Assembly (NCBI GenBank): GCA_030688025.1
Contig: JAUYJL010000003.1
Location: 1 to 64,000 of the forward strand
Reading direction: 5' to 3'
Source of the DNA: Candidatus Peregrinibacteria bacterium
GTDB lineage: Bacteria; Patescibacteriota; Gracilibacteria; UBA1369; LOWO2-01-FULL-3
Length of the DNA: 64,000 nucleotides
Both the position numbers and the translations under genes were made by a program. The number at the start of each line of letters is the position of its first letter. Position 1 is the stretch's first letter. The notes below the pieces were generated by a model that was given only the letters and a program-made list of their open reading frames with translations, was not told the DNA's origin and did not search any database. This document shows, one piece after another, positions 53,806-62,173 of this stretch.

Positions 53806-56007
53806 CTAAGCCTTCTTTTTTATACGACCAGAAGCTTTTCGTCTTCCATGAGGGCTTGCGACATATTTTTCATTTTCCTTCTTAGCTCTGGAAACTTTCA
53901 TCACACCATTTATATTTTCAAGCTTATCTATAACAATATCGAATTTATCCAAATTATCCATTTCCAACAAAAAATAATCTTCATAAAGTCCAGCATCCCC
54001 AAGCGCCTTCAATTGAATATCCTTTATCGTCATATTTAATTTGGCCATTTCCACAGTAAGCTCATTCATAAGCCCTATTCTAGATACCGCAACAACCTTG
54101 ATCCCGACAATATATTTCGGCCCTTCATCAGAAATATTTTTAAAATGAGCGGCAACGAATCTATCATAATTAAGAGCCCCAATCATCTTGCAATCCATTT
54201 TATGAACCGTAACGCAATTTCCACGCGTTACATATCCAAGAATATTATCTCCGGATTTCGGCTCACAACACGACGCAAACTTTATAGGAAGCCCTTCTTC
54301 TCCACCAATCAAAACTTGTTTTTCTATCACGACACTCTGCTCAAGAGTGCATTTTTTTGACTTCTTAGCGACCTTTGCGGGCATGACGACGGAATGGACA
54401 ACCGCCTCTTCATAAGGATAAATCTTCTTAACAATTTCATGTGCAGGCTTTCCACCTTTCCCTATTTCCTCAAGAATCGTTTCTCTTTGCACTAAATTCA
54501 AATTTTTTCCAAGATATTTTCTCAAAATAGTATAATTCTGATCGAGAAAAGGTTTTCCAATTCTTTCCAAATGAGTATTTAAAATATCACGTCCCAATTT
54601 TACATTATTATCCCTATTTAAAGAGCTAAAATAAGCCTTTATTCTGTTGCGCGCAAATCCACTTTTCACAACCGAAAGCCATTGAAGTTTTGGAGTCGCA
54701 TCGCTTCTTGTAATAATCTCAACCACTTCTCCATTTTTGAGCTCGTAATCAAGAGGCACAATCTTCGAATCAACTTTTGCCATAATACACCTATTCCCAA
54801 CATCGGTATGAACACTATAAGCAAAATCAATGGGCGTAGAGCCCGCAGTCAAATCACGAACCTCTCCACGAGGAGTCAGCACAAATATTTTATCTTTAAA
54901 AACATCCAAATCATTAAGCCCCTCACGAATATCAGCAATTCCCTTTACCCAATCGGAATAAGCCTTAAGCGCCTCCGCACTTGAAGTCCCATTCTGTTTA
55001 TAGACCCAATGTGAAGCGATCCCAAACTCGCTATCCATATGCATTTTTTCATCCCGTATTTGTATTTCAACAGGTTGATCCATATCCTTTGGAGCAAGCC
55101 CCAAAACAACAGTATGAAGACTCTTGTACCCATTTGCTTTTGGAACAGCGATATAATCCTTAAATCTTCTTGTAACAGGCCTCCATTCGCTATGGACAAG
55201 CCCCAACACAGAATACAAATGTTCAACTTGAAAATTCCCCAACACATCTTTTTTCTCAGGCAAAACAACCCTTATTGCAAAAATGTCATACAAATCCTCA
55301 GGAGAATTCAGTCCTTTCTTTTTAAGCTTTTTGTGAATACTGTAAACGCCTTTTATTCGCCCGGAAACATCAGCAATAACTCCACGATTCGCAAAAAAAT
55401 CCGTTAATCTCTTATTAATCCATGCTATAGAGATTTCACAACTCTTCTTTAATTCCTTCAATTTTCCTGAAATATTTTTATATTCCACGGGATTCGTGTA
55501 CTTGAAAGAAAGATCCTCAAGACTTGTTTTCATATTATAAATTCCAAGCCTATCCGCAATAGGCGCATACAAATCAAGAGTTTCCTTGGCAAATGCAACA
55601 TGATCCGAAACTCCATGAAAATCTTTAAGTTTATGAAGCCTACAAGCCAAACTCATCAAAACAACCCTTATATCCTTGGCCATCGTCAAAAACATTTTTC
55701 TCAAAATCTCAAGTCTAGAAGTTCGATCATTTTCTTTATAACTTAAATTCTCAATCTTTGTAACCGCAAGAATAAGCGCTATAACCGATTTACCAAAAGA
55801 TTCCTCAATCTCTTTTTCCGTCAAAATTTCTCTAAGAAAAAGATCCTTAACAAGCAAAGCAATCACCGTATCCTCATCGGGATTCATAGGCATCAAAATA
55901 TCCAGCGCCGAGATACAGCAAGCCTCATGATTTTTAGCAAGAGAAAGCGCACGCTCAAACCGCTCAGAATCAAATAATTTCACTTTTTTTGAAACCTTTT
56001 GAACCAT
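53806..56007 (-). CDS. (p)ppGpp synthetase of the RelA/SpoT family, hydrolase domain degenerate
   Basis: Makes the starvation alarmone (p)ppGpp. Seen in 733 aa: N-terminal HD-type domain without its key residues (LLVKDLFLREIL where the family has LLHDVVEDT; ACRLHKLKDF where it has ADRLHNMRTL); intact synthetase motifs GRIKGVYSIHKKLKKKG, EDLYDIFAIRVVL and RFKDYIAVPKANGYKSLHTVV; TGS domain IFVLTPRGEVRDLTAGSTPIDFAYSVH; the zinc/CC region FASCCEPKSGDNILGYVTRGN; and a C-terminal ACT domain. It therefore looks able to synthesise but not hydrolyse. A TATACT lies 29 nt before the start. Convergent with recO. Confidence 0.93.
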   Translation of the reverse strand: MVQKVSKKVKLFDSERFERALSLAKNHEACCISALDILMPMNPDEDTVIALLVKDLFLREILTEKEIEESFGKSVIALILAVTKIENLSYKENDRTSRLEILRKMFLTMAKDIRVVLMSLACRLHKLKDFHGVSDHVAFAKETLDLYAPIADRLGIYNMKTSLEDLSFKYTNPVEYKNISGKLKELKKSCEISIAWINKRLTDFFANRGVIADVSGRIKGVYSIHKKLKKKGLNSPEDLYDIFAIRVVLPEKKDVLGNFQVEHLYSVLGLVHSEWRPVTRRFKDYIAVPKANGYKSLHTVVLGLAPKDMDQPVEIQIRDEKMHMDSEFGIASHWVYKQNGTSSAEALKAYSDWVKGIADIREGLNDLDVFKDKIFVLTPRGEVRDLTAGSTPIDFAYSVHTDVGNRCIMAKVDSKIVPLDYELKNGEVVEIITRSDATPKLQWLSVVKSGFARNRIKAYFSSLNRDNNVKLGRDILNTHLERIGKPFLDQNYTILRKYLGKNLNLVQRETILEEIGKGGKPAHEIVKKIYPYEEAVVHSVVMPAKVAKKSKKCTLEQSVVIEKQVLIGGEEGLPIKFASCCEPKSGDNILGYVTRGNCVTVHKMDCKMIGALNYDRFVAAHFKNISDEGPKYIVGIKVVAVSRIGLMNELTVEMAKLNMTIKDIQLKALGDAGLYEDYFLLEMDNLDKFDIVIDKLENINGVMKVSRAKKENEKYVASPHGRRKASGRIKKKA

Positions 56008-56036
56008 ACTATGTTCAAGAAAAAATACCCAAACAA

Positions 56037-56042
56037 AGTATA
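56037..56042 (-). promoter_or_regulatory. -10 box upstream of the rel gene
   Basis: TATACT on the minus strand inside GTAGTATACTTT, the same 12 nt as at the tpiA promoter. It lies in the 45-nt gap after the 56053 gene, 29 nt before the rel ATG. Confidence 0.45.
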
Positions 56043-56052
56043 CTACTTTTCC

Positions 56053-57918
56053 CTAGTTAGATAAACGAATAATTGCATTTATATCGGAGTCCGGTATATC
56101 AAAAACGTGTATACCCTTCACTAATGCTTCAAAATTCGCAGAAATATCTTTATATCTTGGTTCAAGTTTCTTAATAGAATTTACATACATATCAGAGATG
56201 TAACTATAGGCTTTGTAATAAGCACGAAGCCTTATCGCGCTTTGCGAAAATCCTACAAATTTTTCAAGATTATTGAAAGAATCTTGTCCTCTCAAATCTT
56301 TTGTATCCGCAAAAAATTCTTTTTCGAGAAGATCTCTCTGCTCACCTGCAGAAAGACTAGCCACATTTATATTTGCCGCCGCCTTTGCAACTTCATTTTG
56401 AATTTGCTTAGCATTGTCTATTTCGCTCTTCATTTTATTCAAGAAACTCGTCAAAGATGCCCTCCTGTCATACGATTGATCCAGAAATTTATAAATATCG
56501 GTAGAATATAGATTTTGCATTTCATTCAAATACCGCATGTAATAAGCAAATCTATGCTCAGGACTCACAACTTCCCCACCAAGTTTCAATGCAAAAAACG
56601 CACCCAAAATTTTATTACTGCCAAGAATCAAATAGTCATACTCATTACCAAGAATTTCGCTCATATTCAAGGCATCAGTCCCCTCTTTCACTTCAGGAGT
56701 TACGGCAACAGGCTTTTGAACATCTTGTTTTTCTTCTTGCTGCGAATCTTCCGCTAAGGTCTCAGTTTTCTCACCTCCTCCAAAAATATCTCCGAATGGA
56801 ATATAAAACGCACCGACAATTCCAAGAATAACCAGAATCAACGCCACAAAAACCCCAAGGATTTTACCCTTCGTAATTCCAGCTTGTTCAAGCATATAAA
56901 AGAATCCACCATCATCAAACTCACTAGACGCTATAACCTCAGGTGCGGTTTTAGACATAGGTTTAACCTCCGGCTCAACATCTTTCGGCTCTACATGCAC
57001 TGCCCTCGCCTCAACGACTTCAGGCGTAGTAGCAGGCGTTTGCGATATATCTGCGGAAACTTCTTCCTTAGGCTTTTCCTCCTCCTGCAATTTCTGATCC
57101 TCTGGTTCTTCATAAGGAACTTCCGCAAAAGGATTTACGGGAGCAACATTTTCTTTTTTCTCTTCAACCACGGGAGCTTCAATTATAGCATCATCCTCAA
57201 GTACTCCATCACCAAAAGGATTAAAAGTATCATCTTGCTTTGGCTCTTCTTTGATTTCAGGAACTTTTTCATCCACAGACTCTTCAACTTTCGCAGACTC
57301 AGAAACCTCAGGTTCTACAACCTCAGGTTCCGAAGAAACAACTGGCTCTTCAACAGCATCCTCTTCCTCAGGAGAAGTAATCTCTTCAACTTCAGAATTT
57401 GGGATAGGCTCTGGAGCAACATCTTCATCTTCTATTACATCTTCTTCCGGTTCAAGTTCAACATTTGCATCTTTCACATCCTCTTCAGAAATTTCATCAG
57501 GAACAGCCCCAACAGAAGGAACATTTTCCTCCTCAGTATTGTCAGCAATAATTTTTTTCTTCCTTCGTTTTCTCTTTCGTTTCTTCTTAACATCACCATC
57601 ACTGTCAGCCAAAACGCCTTCTTCCGCGATAGAATCTTTAAATTCAGACCTTTGTCCTTTCGATGCAACTTCACTCACATATTGCTTTACATCATTCTCA
57701 TAACCTTTAATTTTTTTCTTAGTTTTATGCTTAACCTCCGTCTTATCCTCCTCCAAATCTTGATCAATAACCTTAGGCTTTCTCATCTTTTTCTCCTTCT
57801 TTTTGGAAGTTTTATCTTCATTTGGAACAGCATCATCGGAAAATTGAGCCCCACCTGAAGCATTCGCATCATCTGCGAACGGATTTATCCCAAAATTTTG
57901 TCCTTTTTTATTATCCAT
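56053..57918 (-). CDS. Acidic membrane-spanning protein with long disordered N-terminus
   Basis: Not recognised. Seen in 621 aa: a Lys-rich start (KKKEKKMRKPKV, KKKRKRKRRKKK), then about 200 residues dominated by Glu, Pro and Val (EEPVVSSEPEVVEPEVSES-like), a single membrane helix at about 355-375 (GKILGVFVALILVILGIVGAFYI), and a folded-looking helical C-terminal domain (~220 aa) with LGNEYDYLILGSNKILGAFFALKLGG. The layout suggests a cytoplasmic charged tail and an outside domain. A TATAAT (57943-57948, minus) precedes the start. Stands before rel on the same strand. Confidence 0.8.
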   Translation of the reverse strand: MDNKKGQNFGINPFADDANASGGAQFSDDAVPNEDKTSKKKEKKMRKPKVIDQDLEEDKTEVKHKTKKKIKGYENDVKQYVSEVASKGQRSEFKDSIAEEGVLADSDGDVKKKRKRKRRKKKIIADNTEEENVPSVGAVPDEISEEDVKDANVELEPEEDVIEDEDVAPEPIPNSEVEEITSPEEEDAVEEPVVSSEPEVVEPEVSESAKVEESVDEKVPEIKEEPKQDDTFNPFGDGVLEDDAIIEAPVVEEKKENVAPVNPFAEVPYEEPEDQKLQEEEKPKEEVSADISQTPATTPEVVEARAVHVEPKDVEPEVKPMSKTAPEVIASSEFDDGGFFYMLEQAGITKGKILGVFVALILVILGIVGAFYIPFGDIFGGGEKTETLAEDSQQEEKQDVQKPVAVTPEVKEGTDALNMSEILGNEYDYLILGSNKILGAFFALKLGGEVVSPEHRFAYYMRYLNEMQNLYSTDIYKFLDQSYDRRASLTSFLNKMKSEIDNAKQIQNEVAKAAANINVASLSAGEQRDLLEKEFFADTKDLRGQDSFNNLEKFVGFSQSAIRLRAYYKAYSYISDMYVNSIKKLEPRYKDISANFEALVKGIHVFDIPDSDINAIIRLSN

Positions 57919-58326
57919 TTATAGCTAATTTATATCTAAACATTATACCACAAAACAGCCTTTTTTTAAAGCAGGAAACCGCATTACGCAACAGATAATA
58001 GAACAGCGTAATCAAAATAATTAGAAAGCCCCAGGTTTTCCAGCAACACATTTTGACATATTCCAAAATAGACTTAAAATTTAACGTCACCGTTAACGGC
58101 ACTTTCTGTGCATTTTTGGCTTATATATGCCACGAGTGCCAGTTGAGGCAGATAAGGACAACTATCGTACCCCAAACATTTGCGCACTAGGTATTCTCAA
58201 CAATTTAAACTTAATCAACTAAACATTTTTCCAAAACGACAATGAAGCAGTTAAATTTCGCCTTGTTCAAGCCAGTATTCGACTACCAAAAAACGAAATA
58301 TTTTTAGAAATAACAAAAATCAATCT
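57919..58326. other. 408-nt stretch without a convincing gene
   Basis: It holds a minus-strand TATAAT (57943-57948) for the 57918 gene, an ATTACGC/GCGTAAT inverted repeat (about 57984-58010), and the palindrome CCGTTAACGG (about 58090-58099). A + strand mini-ORF at 58127 (31 codons, starting MPRVPVEADKDNYRTPN) and another at 58242 (21 codons) have slightly less AT-rich sequence than their surroundings and could be remains of a decayed gene, but nothing can be named. A GTG ORF on the minus strand (57911-58102) would overlap the 57918 gene start and is unlikely. Confidence 0.4.
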
Positions 58327-58821
58327 TCAAATTTGAGGATTAAAATACGAAGGTGGTGGAGGGGGTGATTGATTATTATCATTTGTTTTTCCACTTTCCC
58401 CATTACTTGGCTGACGACAATTAATACCAGCAAAGTAAAAAGAACTAAACATTATCCCCGCCTTTAGCAAAAAAGATATTATAACTATATACACTTCAAT
58501 TTTTTCTTGAGAAAAATTGATATAAATAAGGTCAACAAAAATTTGCAAAGCAATAACATAGAGAATAGCATCTATTAAGCGTATATTTTGAGACATAGCA
58601 ACGCCTCTATACGAGTATTTAAATGCGATATAACTTAGGATTGCAATACCGATTCCTATCAAAATAAAAAAAATTAAAAACTTCAGCAAAGCAGAAAATG
58701 CAAAGGGAAACAAAAGCTCTACTGGGAACAAAAATGAACCAAAAACCTTACCATAGAAGATTGTTATAATAAAAAGAAAAAAATTAGTTTTTATAGCAAA
58801 CCAAATATAAGTTTTTTCCAT
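58327..58821 (-). CDS. Small polytopic membrane protein, 164 aa
   Basis: Four hydrophobic helices are visible (FFLFIITIFYGKVFGSFLF, LLKFLIFFILIGIGIAILSYIAF, AILYVIALQIFVDLIYINF, VYIVIISFLLKAGIMFSSFYFAGI), followed by a polar tail with a Pro run (PPPPPSYFNPQI). No family recognised. It lies 12 nt after the Yip1-like gene on the same strand and probably belongs with it. Confidence 0.72.
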   Translation of the reverse strand: MEKTYIWFAIKTNFFLFIITIFYGKVFGSFLFPVELLFPFAFSALLKFLIFFILIGIGIAILSYIAFKYSYRGVAMSQNIRLIDAILYVIALQIFVDLIYINFSQEKIEVYIVIISFLLKAGIMFSSFYFAGINCRQPSNGESGKTNDNNQSPPPPPSYFNPQI

Positions 58822-58833
58822 AAATATAGTCCT

Positions 58834-59424
58834 TTAAAAGTATCTATACACACTTCCCACCAAAATTTTCCCCAAAATCCACTGAAGCACAAAATATCCG
58901 ACAACACCGATCGCGATTACCTTTACAGCGTCATCTTTGTGAACTTTGTGATAATCCAAAAGTAAATGATAACACACCGCAAAAACCACAATCACCACCG
59001 CCAAATTGATAATGCTAAGCAACTTAAAAATGTCAAAAACTCCAATCACTGAAAGAACCGCAACGGGAATAGAAAGCCAAGAAACAATCCCTGCATAAGA
59101 TAAAACTCTGAAAAATCCAATATCATTTCCTACTCCATGAAAATATTTTCTGGCCACATAGCTAACCCCAAAAATCATTCCAACAAAAGCAAACACCGGA
59201 ATCAAAAGCGGCCAAACAAGAAATCTTGAAAAAATCGATGAAAATCCTGAAGGGAAACTAAGCGATCCAAAAATAATATTAAAAACAGCTGGGACGACAA
59301 GAATAATAATACCGTTTCTCGTCGCATCGGATTTCCCTGCCACATGAGCCATAATAACCTTATCAAACTTCAAAATCGCCATAGCATTTTTCGCCTCAGA
59401 AATAACATAATTTTTGAGATTCAT
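58834..59424 (-). CDS. Yip1-domain-like membrane protein
   Basis: Seen in 196 aa: five hydrophobic helices with the arrangement of the Yip1 family, including IIILVVPAVFNIIFGSLSF, FLVWPLLIPVFAFVGMIFGVSYVARKYFHG, and FRVLSYAGIVSWLSIPVAVLSVIGVF. The middle SYAG...P motif is typical. Bacterial Yip1-domain proteins have no settled function; some are found with transport systems. It sits between a putative lipoprotein gene and another small membrane protein gene, all on the minus strand. Confidence 0.78.
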   Translation of the reverse strand: MNLKNYVISEAKNAMAILKFDKVIMAHVAGKSDATRNGIIILVVPAVFNIIFGSLSFPSGFSSIFSRFLVWPLLIPVFAFVGMIFGVSYVARKYFHGVGNDIGFFRVLSYAGIVSWLSIPVAVLSVIGVFDIFKLLSIINLAVVIVVFAVCYHLLLDYHKVHKDDAVKVIAIGVVGYFVLQWILGKILVGSVYRYF

Positions 59425-59441
59425 TTCGTTTTGATTAAATT

Positions 59442-59963
59442 TTAATAGACATCCTGACTAAAAAGATTTGTAACATCCAAGAATAAAGATCTAACAGGAT
59501 CAAATTCCACGTCATTTTGTATCATACTATAGTCATATTTTTGATTTTTCCCATTTTTAAAATTAAGCGAAACAACAAATTTTCCAACACCGGTAGAAAC
59601 ATCATACGAATCAGAATTTTTTAATTTTCCATCCAAAATCAAGGCTATCGATTCCTCAAAACGATCATAAAATTCTCCACCCACAACTCCATTATTTTTC
59701 ACATCCGGATTTTGAGCTTTAACGCTTCCCGAAGCCTTCGGATAAGAACGCACATAATCCAAAGAAAGAGTTCTATCTCCCAGACTTGGAATCAACTTAA
59801 GAGTAGAAACAGAGAAATAATCATCCGGAATATTTCCATCATCAATATAAAACTCAATCGAAACGACGTCCTCAGCCTTAGCACCAAAAACAGAACACCC
59901 AGCGTAAACAAGGCCGAAAATGGCAACCAATATAACTGAATAAATAATTTTCTTCATAAGCAC
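59442..59963 (-). CDS. Putative lipoprotein, 173 aa
   Basis: N-terminal signal sequence KKIIYSVILVAIFGLVYAGC with a Cys right after the hydrophobic core, a lipobox-like end (YAGC; Tyr at -3 is not typical). The rest is a small beta-rich domain with DGNIPDDYFSVSTLKLIPSLGDRTL and a closing DLFSQDVY. No family recognised. If it is lipidated, the Lgt-like protein at 18260 could be the enzyme. An internal ATG two codons on (59957) may be the true start. It lies 17 nt upstream of the Yip1-like gene. Confidence 0.72.
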   Translation of the reverse strand: MLMKKIIYSVILVAIFGLVYAGCSVFGAKAEDVVSIEFYIDDGNIPDDYFSVSTLKLIPSLGDRTLSLDYVRSYPKASGSVKAQNPDVKNNGVVGGEFYDRFEESIALILDGKLKNSDSYDVSTGVGKFVVSLNFKNGKNQKYDYSMIQNDVEFDPVRSLFLDVTNLFSQDVY

Positions 59964-60035
59964 AACAAATAACTCAGTTAATATTATTGCACTTTTAAAT
60001 CAAAATGCAACAAAAACATCAAAAACGCATTAGAA

Positions 60036-60722
60036 TTATTTTGCCTTTGGCTCCTCCTTCGAACCATCACCTTCCGCAGAAGCAGCTTCGCCTTCTGTAG
60101 GAGCACCGGCTTCACCTTCCGCAGGAGCAGCCTCCACAGTCGTAGGTTCTTCCTCCGCTCTCGGAGCAACAACCACAGCGACTACATCTTCAGGTTCATT
60201 CATAATTGTAATTCCAGCAGGGACAGTCAAATCTTTCACCCTGACATAACAATGGAAATCTTCAAGAGAATCAACACTTACTTCAATTTCGTGAACAAGT
60301 GCATTTGGCAAACATTTAACCTCAACTTCATCAAGTTTAGCCATGAAAATTCCAGAAAGATTTTTCACTGCAGGCGCAGTTCCAACAAAAGTAAGAGGTA
60401 TATTTGTAGTAATTTCCTGATCCATCTTCACGTTTCTAAGATCAACATGAATCATAGTTCCATTAACTGGATGATATTGGACATCACCAACAAGAACATT
60501 TGGTCCTTTTTTGCCATCCACAAGAAGACTTATAATAGTATTTGTACCGGCTTTAACAAAAGTTCTTCTAAAAGTTTGATAATCAACTTTAAAAGATATA
60601 TTTTCAACGCCATTCCCGTAAAATTCCAAAGGAATCAAATTCTCAGCCAACAAATCTTTGGCCTTCTCTCCAGCATTTCTGCTTTGTACTTCAAGTGTTG
60701 TTGCATCCATATTTTTTACCAT
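60036..60722 (-). CDS. rplY: 50S ribosomal protein L25 (Ctc type)
   Basis: Binds 5S rRNA in the large subunit. Seen in 228 aa: N-terminal L25 domain (LEVQSRNAGEKAKDLLAENLIPLEFYGNGVENISF, VGDVQYHPVNGTMIHVDLRNV), the C-terminal Ctc/TL5 beta domain (IPLTFVGTAPAVKNLSGIF, VKCLPNALVHEIEVSVDSLEDF, VKDLTVPAGITIMNEPEDVVAVV), and a Glu/Ala/Pro-rich tail as in many Ctc proteins. ATG 60710 is an alternative start four codons in. Faces ybaB across a short promoter region. Confidence 0.95.
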   Translation of the reverse strand: MVKNMDATTLEVQSRNAGEKAKDLLAENLIPLEFYGNGVENISFKVDYQTFRRTFVKAGTNTIISLLVDGKKGPNVLVGDVQYHPVNGTMIHVDLRNVKMDQEITTNIPLTFVGTAPAVKNLSGIFMAKLDEVEVKCLPNALVHEIEVSVDSLEDFHCYVRVKDLTVPAGITIMNEPEDVVAVVVAPRAEEEPTTVEAAPAEGEAGAPTEGEAASAEGDGSKEEPKAK

Positions 60723-60780
60723 TCAAGAATAAATTGCTGGCTCAGTCTAGCCGAATTTAGTTACCCATGCAATAGAATTT

Positions 60781-60809
60781 TTGAGGAAATCCTAAGTATG
60801 TGGTATAGT
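60781..60809 (+). promoter_or_regulatory. Promoter of ybaB-mltG
   Basis: TTGAGG (60781-60786), 17-nt spacer, TATAGT (60804-60809) with TG of an extended -10 at 60801-60802. The ybaB ATG is 28 nt downstream. Confidence 0.65.
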
Positions 60810-60837
60810 TGGCCAAAATCGCTTAAAAAAACCAATT

Positions 60838-61128
60838 ATGTTCGACAAAGCAAAACAAATGTATCAGCTCCAGAAAAAGGCCAGAGAGATAAAAGGTCAG
60901 CTAAAAAACACGCATATCGAAGCCGAAGACGAAGGCGTAACTGTAGTAATAGACGGAGAGCAAAACGTCGTAAAAGTCACTCTTCCGGAACTCACAAACG
61001 AGAAAAAGGAAGATTTGGAGAAAAAACTTGAGAAATGCTTCAACAAAGCAGTCAAAAAATCACAACAAATCGGCGCAGACCTTATGAAAAGCGTAATGGG
61101 CCCTGATTTCAACTTGCCGGGGATGTAA
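60838..61128 (+). CDS. ybaB: YbaB/EbfC family nucleoid-associated protein
   Basis: A small DNA-binding protein that acts as a dimer on the nucleoid. Seen in 96 aa: FDKAKQMYQLQKKAREIKGQLKNT, VVIDGEQNVVKVTLPELT, EKCFNKAVKKSQQIGADLMKSVMG, in the family order. The usual partner genes dnaX and recR are not adjacent; mltG follows after 10 nt instead. Length slightly below average. Confidence 0.93.
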   Translation: MFDKAKQMYQLQKKAREIKGQLKNTHIEAEDEGVTVVIDGEQNVVKVTLPELTNEKKEDLEKKLEKCFNKAVKKSQQIGADLMKSVMGPDFNLPGM

Positions 61129-61138
61129 TTCCTTATAA

Positions 61139-62164
61139 ATGAAAAAACAAAACAAAAAAACCTTAACGTTGATTTTAGCTATATTGCTAATCAATATTTT
61201 CGTCTTCACAAAGGCATATTTTAATAATATCGAAAATCCTGTCGACAAGTCCGACACCAAAGAAATTTCATTTACAGTGAAAAAGAATGCAACATTGCAT
61301 GAAGTTGCAAACAATCTCGAAGATAAAGACCTTATAAAAAGCTCATTGGCTTTTCGCGTTTATGGAAAACTTCATGGCACAGCCTCAAAACTAATCGCCG
61401 GAAGATTTATTTTATCAAAATCGATGACTCCTGAAGAAATCGCAAATACATTAATAGACTCATCAAAATCCGAATTCATCATCACAATCCAAGAAGGACT
61501 AACCATAAAAGACATCGACAAAAAACTGGTAGAAATGGAACTAATAAAAAACGGTGAATTTGCTAACGCCGTAAAAACCTTCAACGGATGGCAGTATTAC
61601 GCATTTCTAGACAAAAACACGCTAAGCAAATTTCCATTACCGCTCGAAGGCTACCTTTATCCGGACACTTATTATTTAGACCCTTCGGACTTCAAACCAA
61701 ACGACCTTATATATAAAGCATTAGATAATTTTGAGAAAAAATGGCAGACAGCGATAAGCGCAAATGGCTCAATGCTCAAAAAATATTCAATTCCGGAAAT
61801 AATTGTAGTGGCATCAATCGTAGAACGAGAAGTTTTCGGCAAAAATGACAGAAAGATCGTAGCCGGAATTTTGTGGAAAAGACTTGAAAGTGGCTGGATG
61901 CTAGGCGCAGATGCGACTTTACTATACGAAAAAAATGACAAAAAAATAACACAAGAAGACCTTCAAAAAGATTCTCCTTATAATACACGAAAAATAAAGG
62001 GTCTTCCTCCAACACCAATTTGCAATCCAGACATCGACGCAATCTCCGCCACACTAAATCCTACAAACACAGATTACTGGTTTTATTTGTCAGCAAAAGA
62101 CGGCACAACAATTTATTCCAAAACAAACGAGGAACACAGCATAAATAAAGCAAAATATCTTTAA
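61139..62164 (+). CDS. mltG: Endolytic murein transglycosylase MltG
   Basis: Cuts nascent peptidoglycan strands at the outer face of the membrane. Seen in 341 aa: an N-terminal membrane helix (LTLILAILLINIFVFTKAYF); a LysM-like part (FTVKKNATLHEVANNLEDKDLIKSSLAF); PLEGYLYPDTYYL near residue 176; the catalytic-Glu segment VVASIVEREVFGKNDRKIVAGILWKRL near 223; LGADATLLYE; and SPYNTRKIKGLPPTPICNPDIDAISATLNPT. All family hallmarks are present. Converges on the FecR-domain gene with 9 nt between stops. Confidence 0.96.
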   Translation: MKKQNKKTLTLILAILLINIFVFTKAYFNNIENPVDKSDTKEISFTVKKNATLHEVANNLEDKDLIKSSLAFRVYGKLHGTASKLIAGRFILSKSMTPEEIANTLIDSSKSEFIITIQEGLTIKDIDKKLVEMELIKNGEFANAVKTFNGWQYYAFLDKNTLSKFPLPLEGYLYPDTYYLDPSDFKPNDLIYKALDNFEKKWQTAISANGSMLKKYSIPEIIVVASIVEREVFGKNDRKIVAGILWKRLESGWMLGADATLLYEKNDKKITQEDLQKDSPYNTRKIKGLPPTPICNPDIDAISATLNPTNTDYWFYLSAKDGTTIYSKTNEEHSINKAKYL

Positions 62165-62173
62165 GCAAAATTT

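Noticed and set aside
56884-57858. 324-aa + strand ORF opposite the acidic protein gene
   Set aside because: It is the reverse complement of Glu/Pro/Lys-rich coding sequence, giving an Arg/Phe/Asn-rich product unlike a real protein.
57911-58102. 63-aa minus-strand ORF
   Set aside because: GTG start, overlaps the start of the 57918 gene and runs over its promoter; no recognisable protein.
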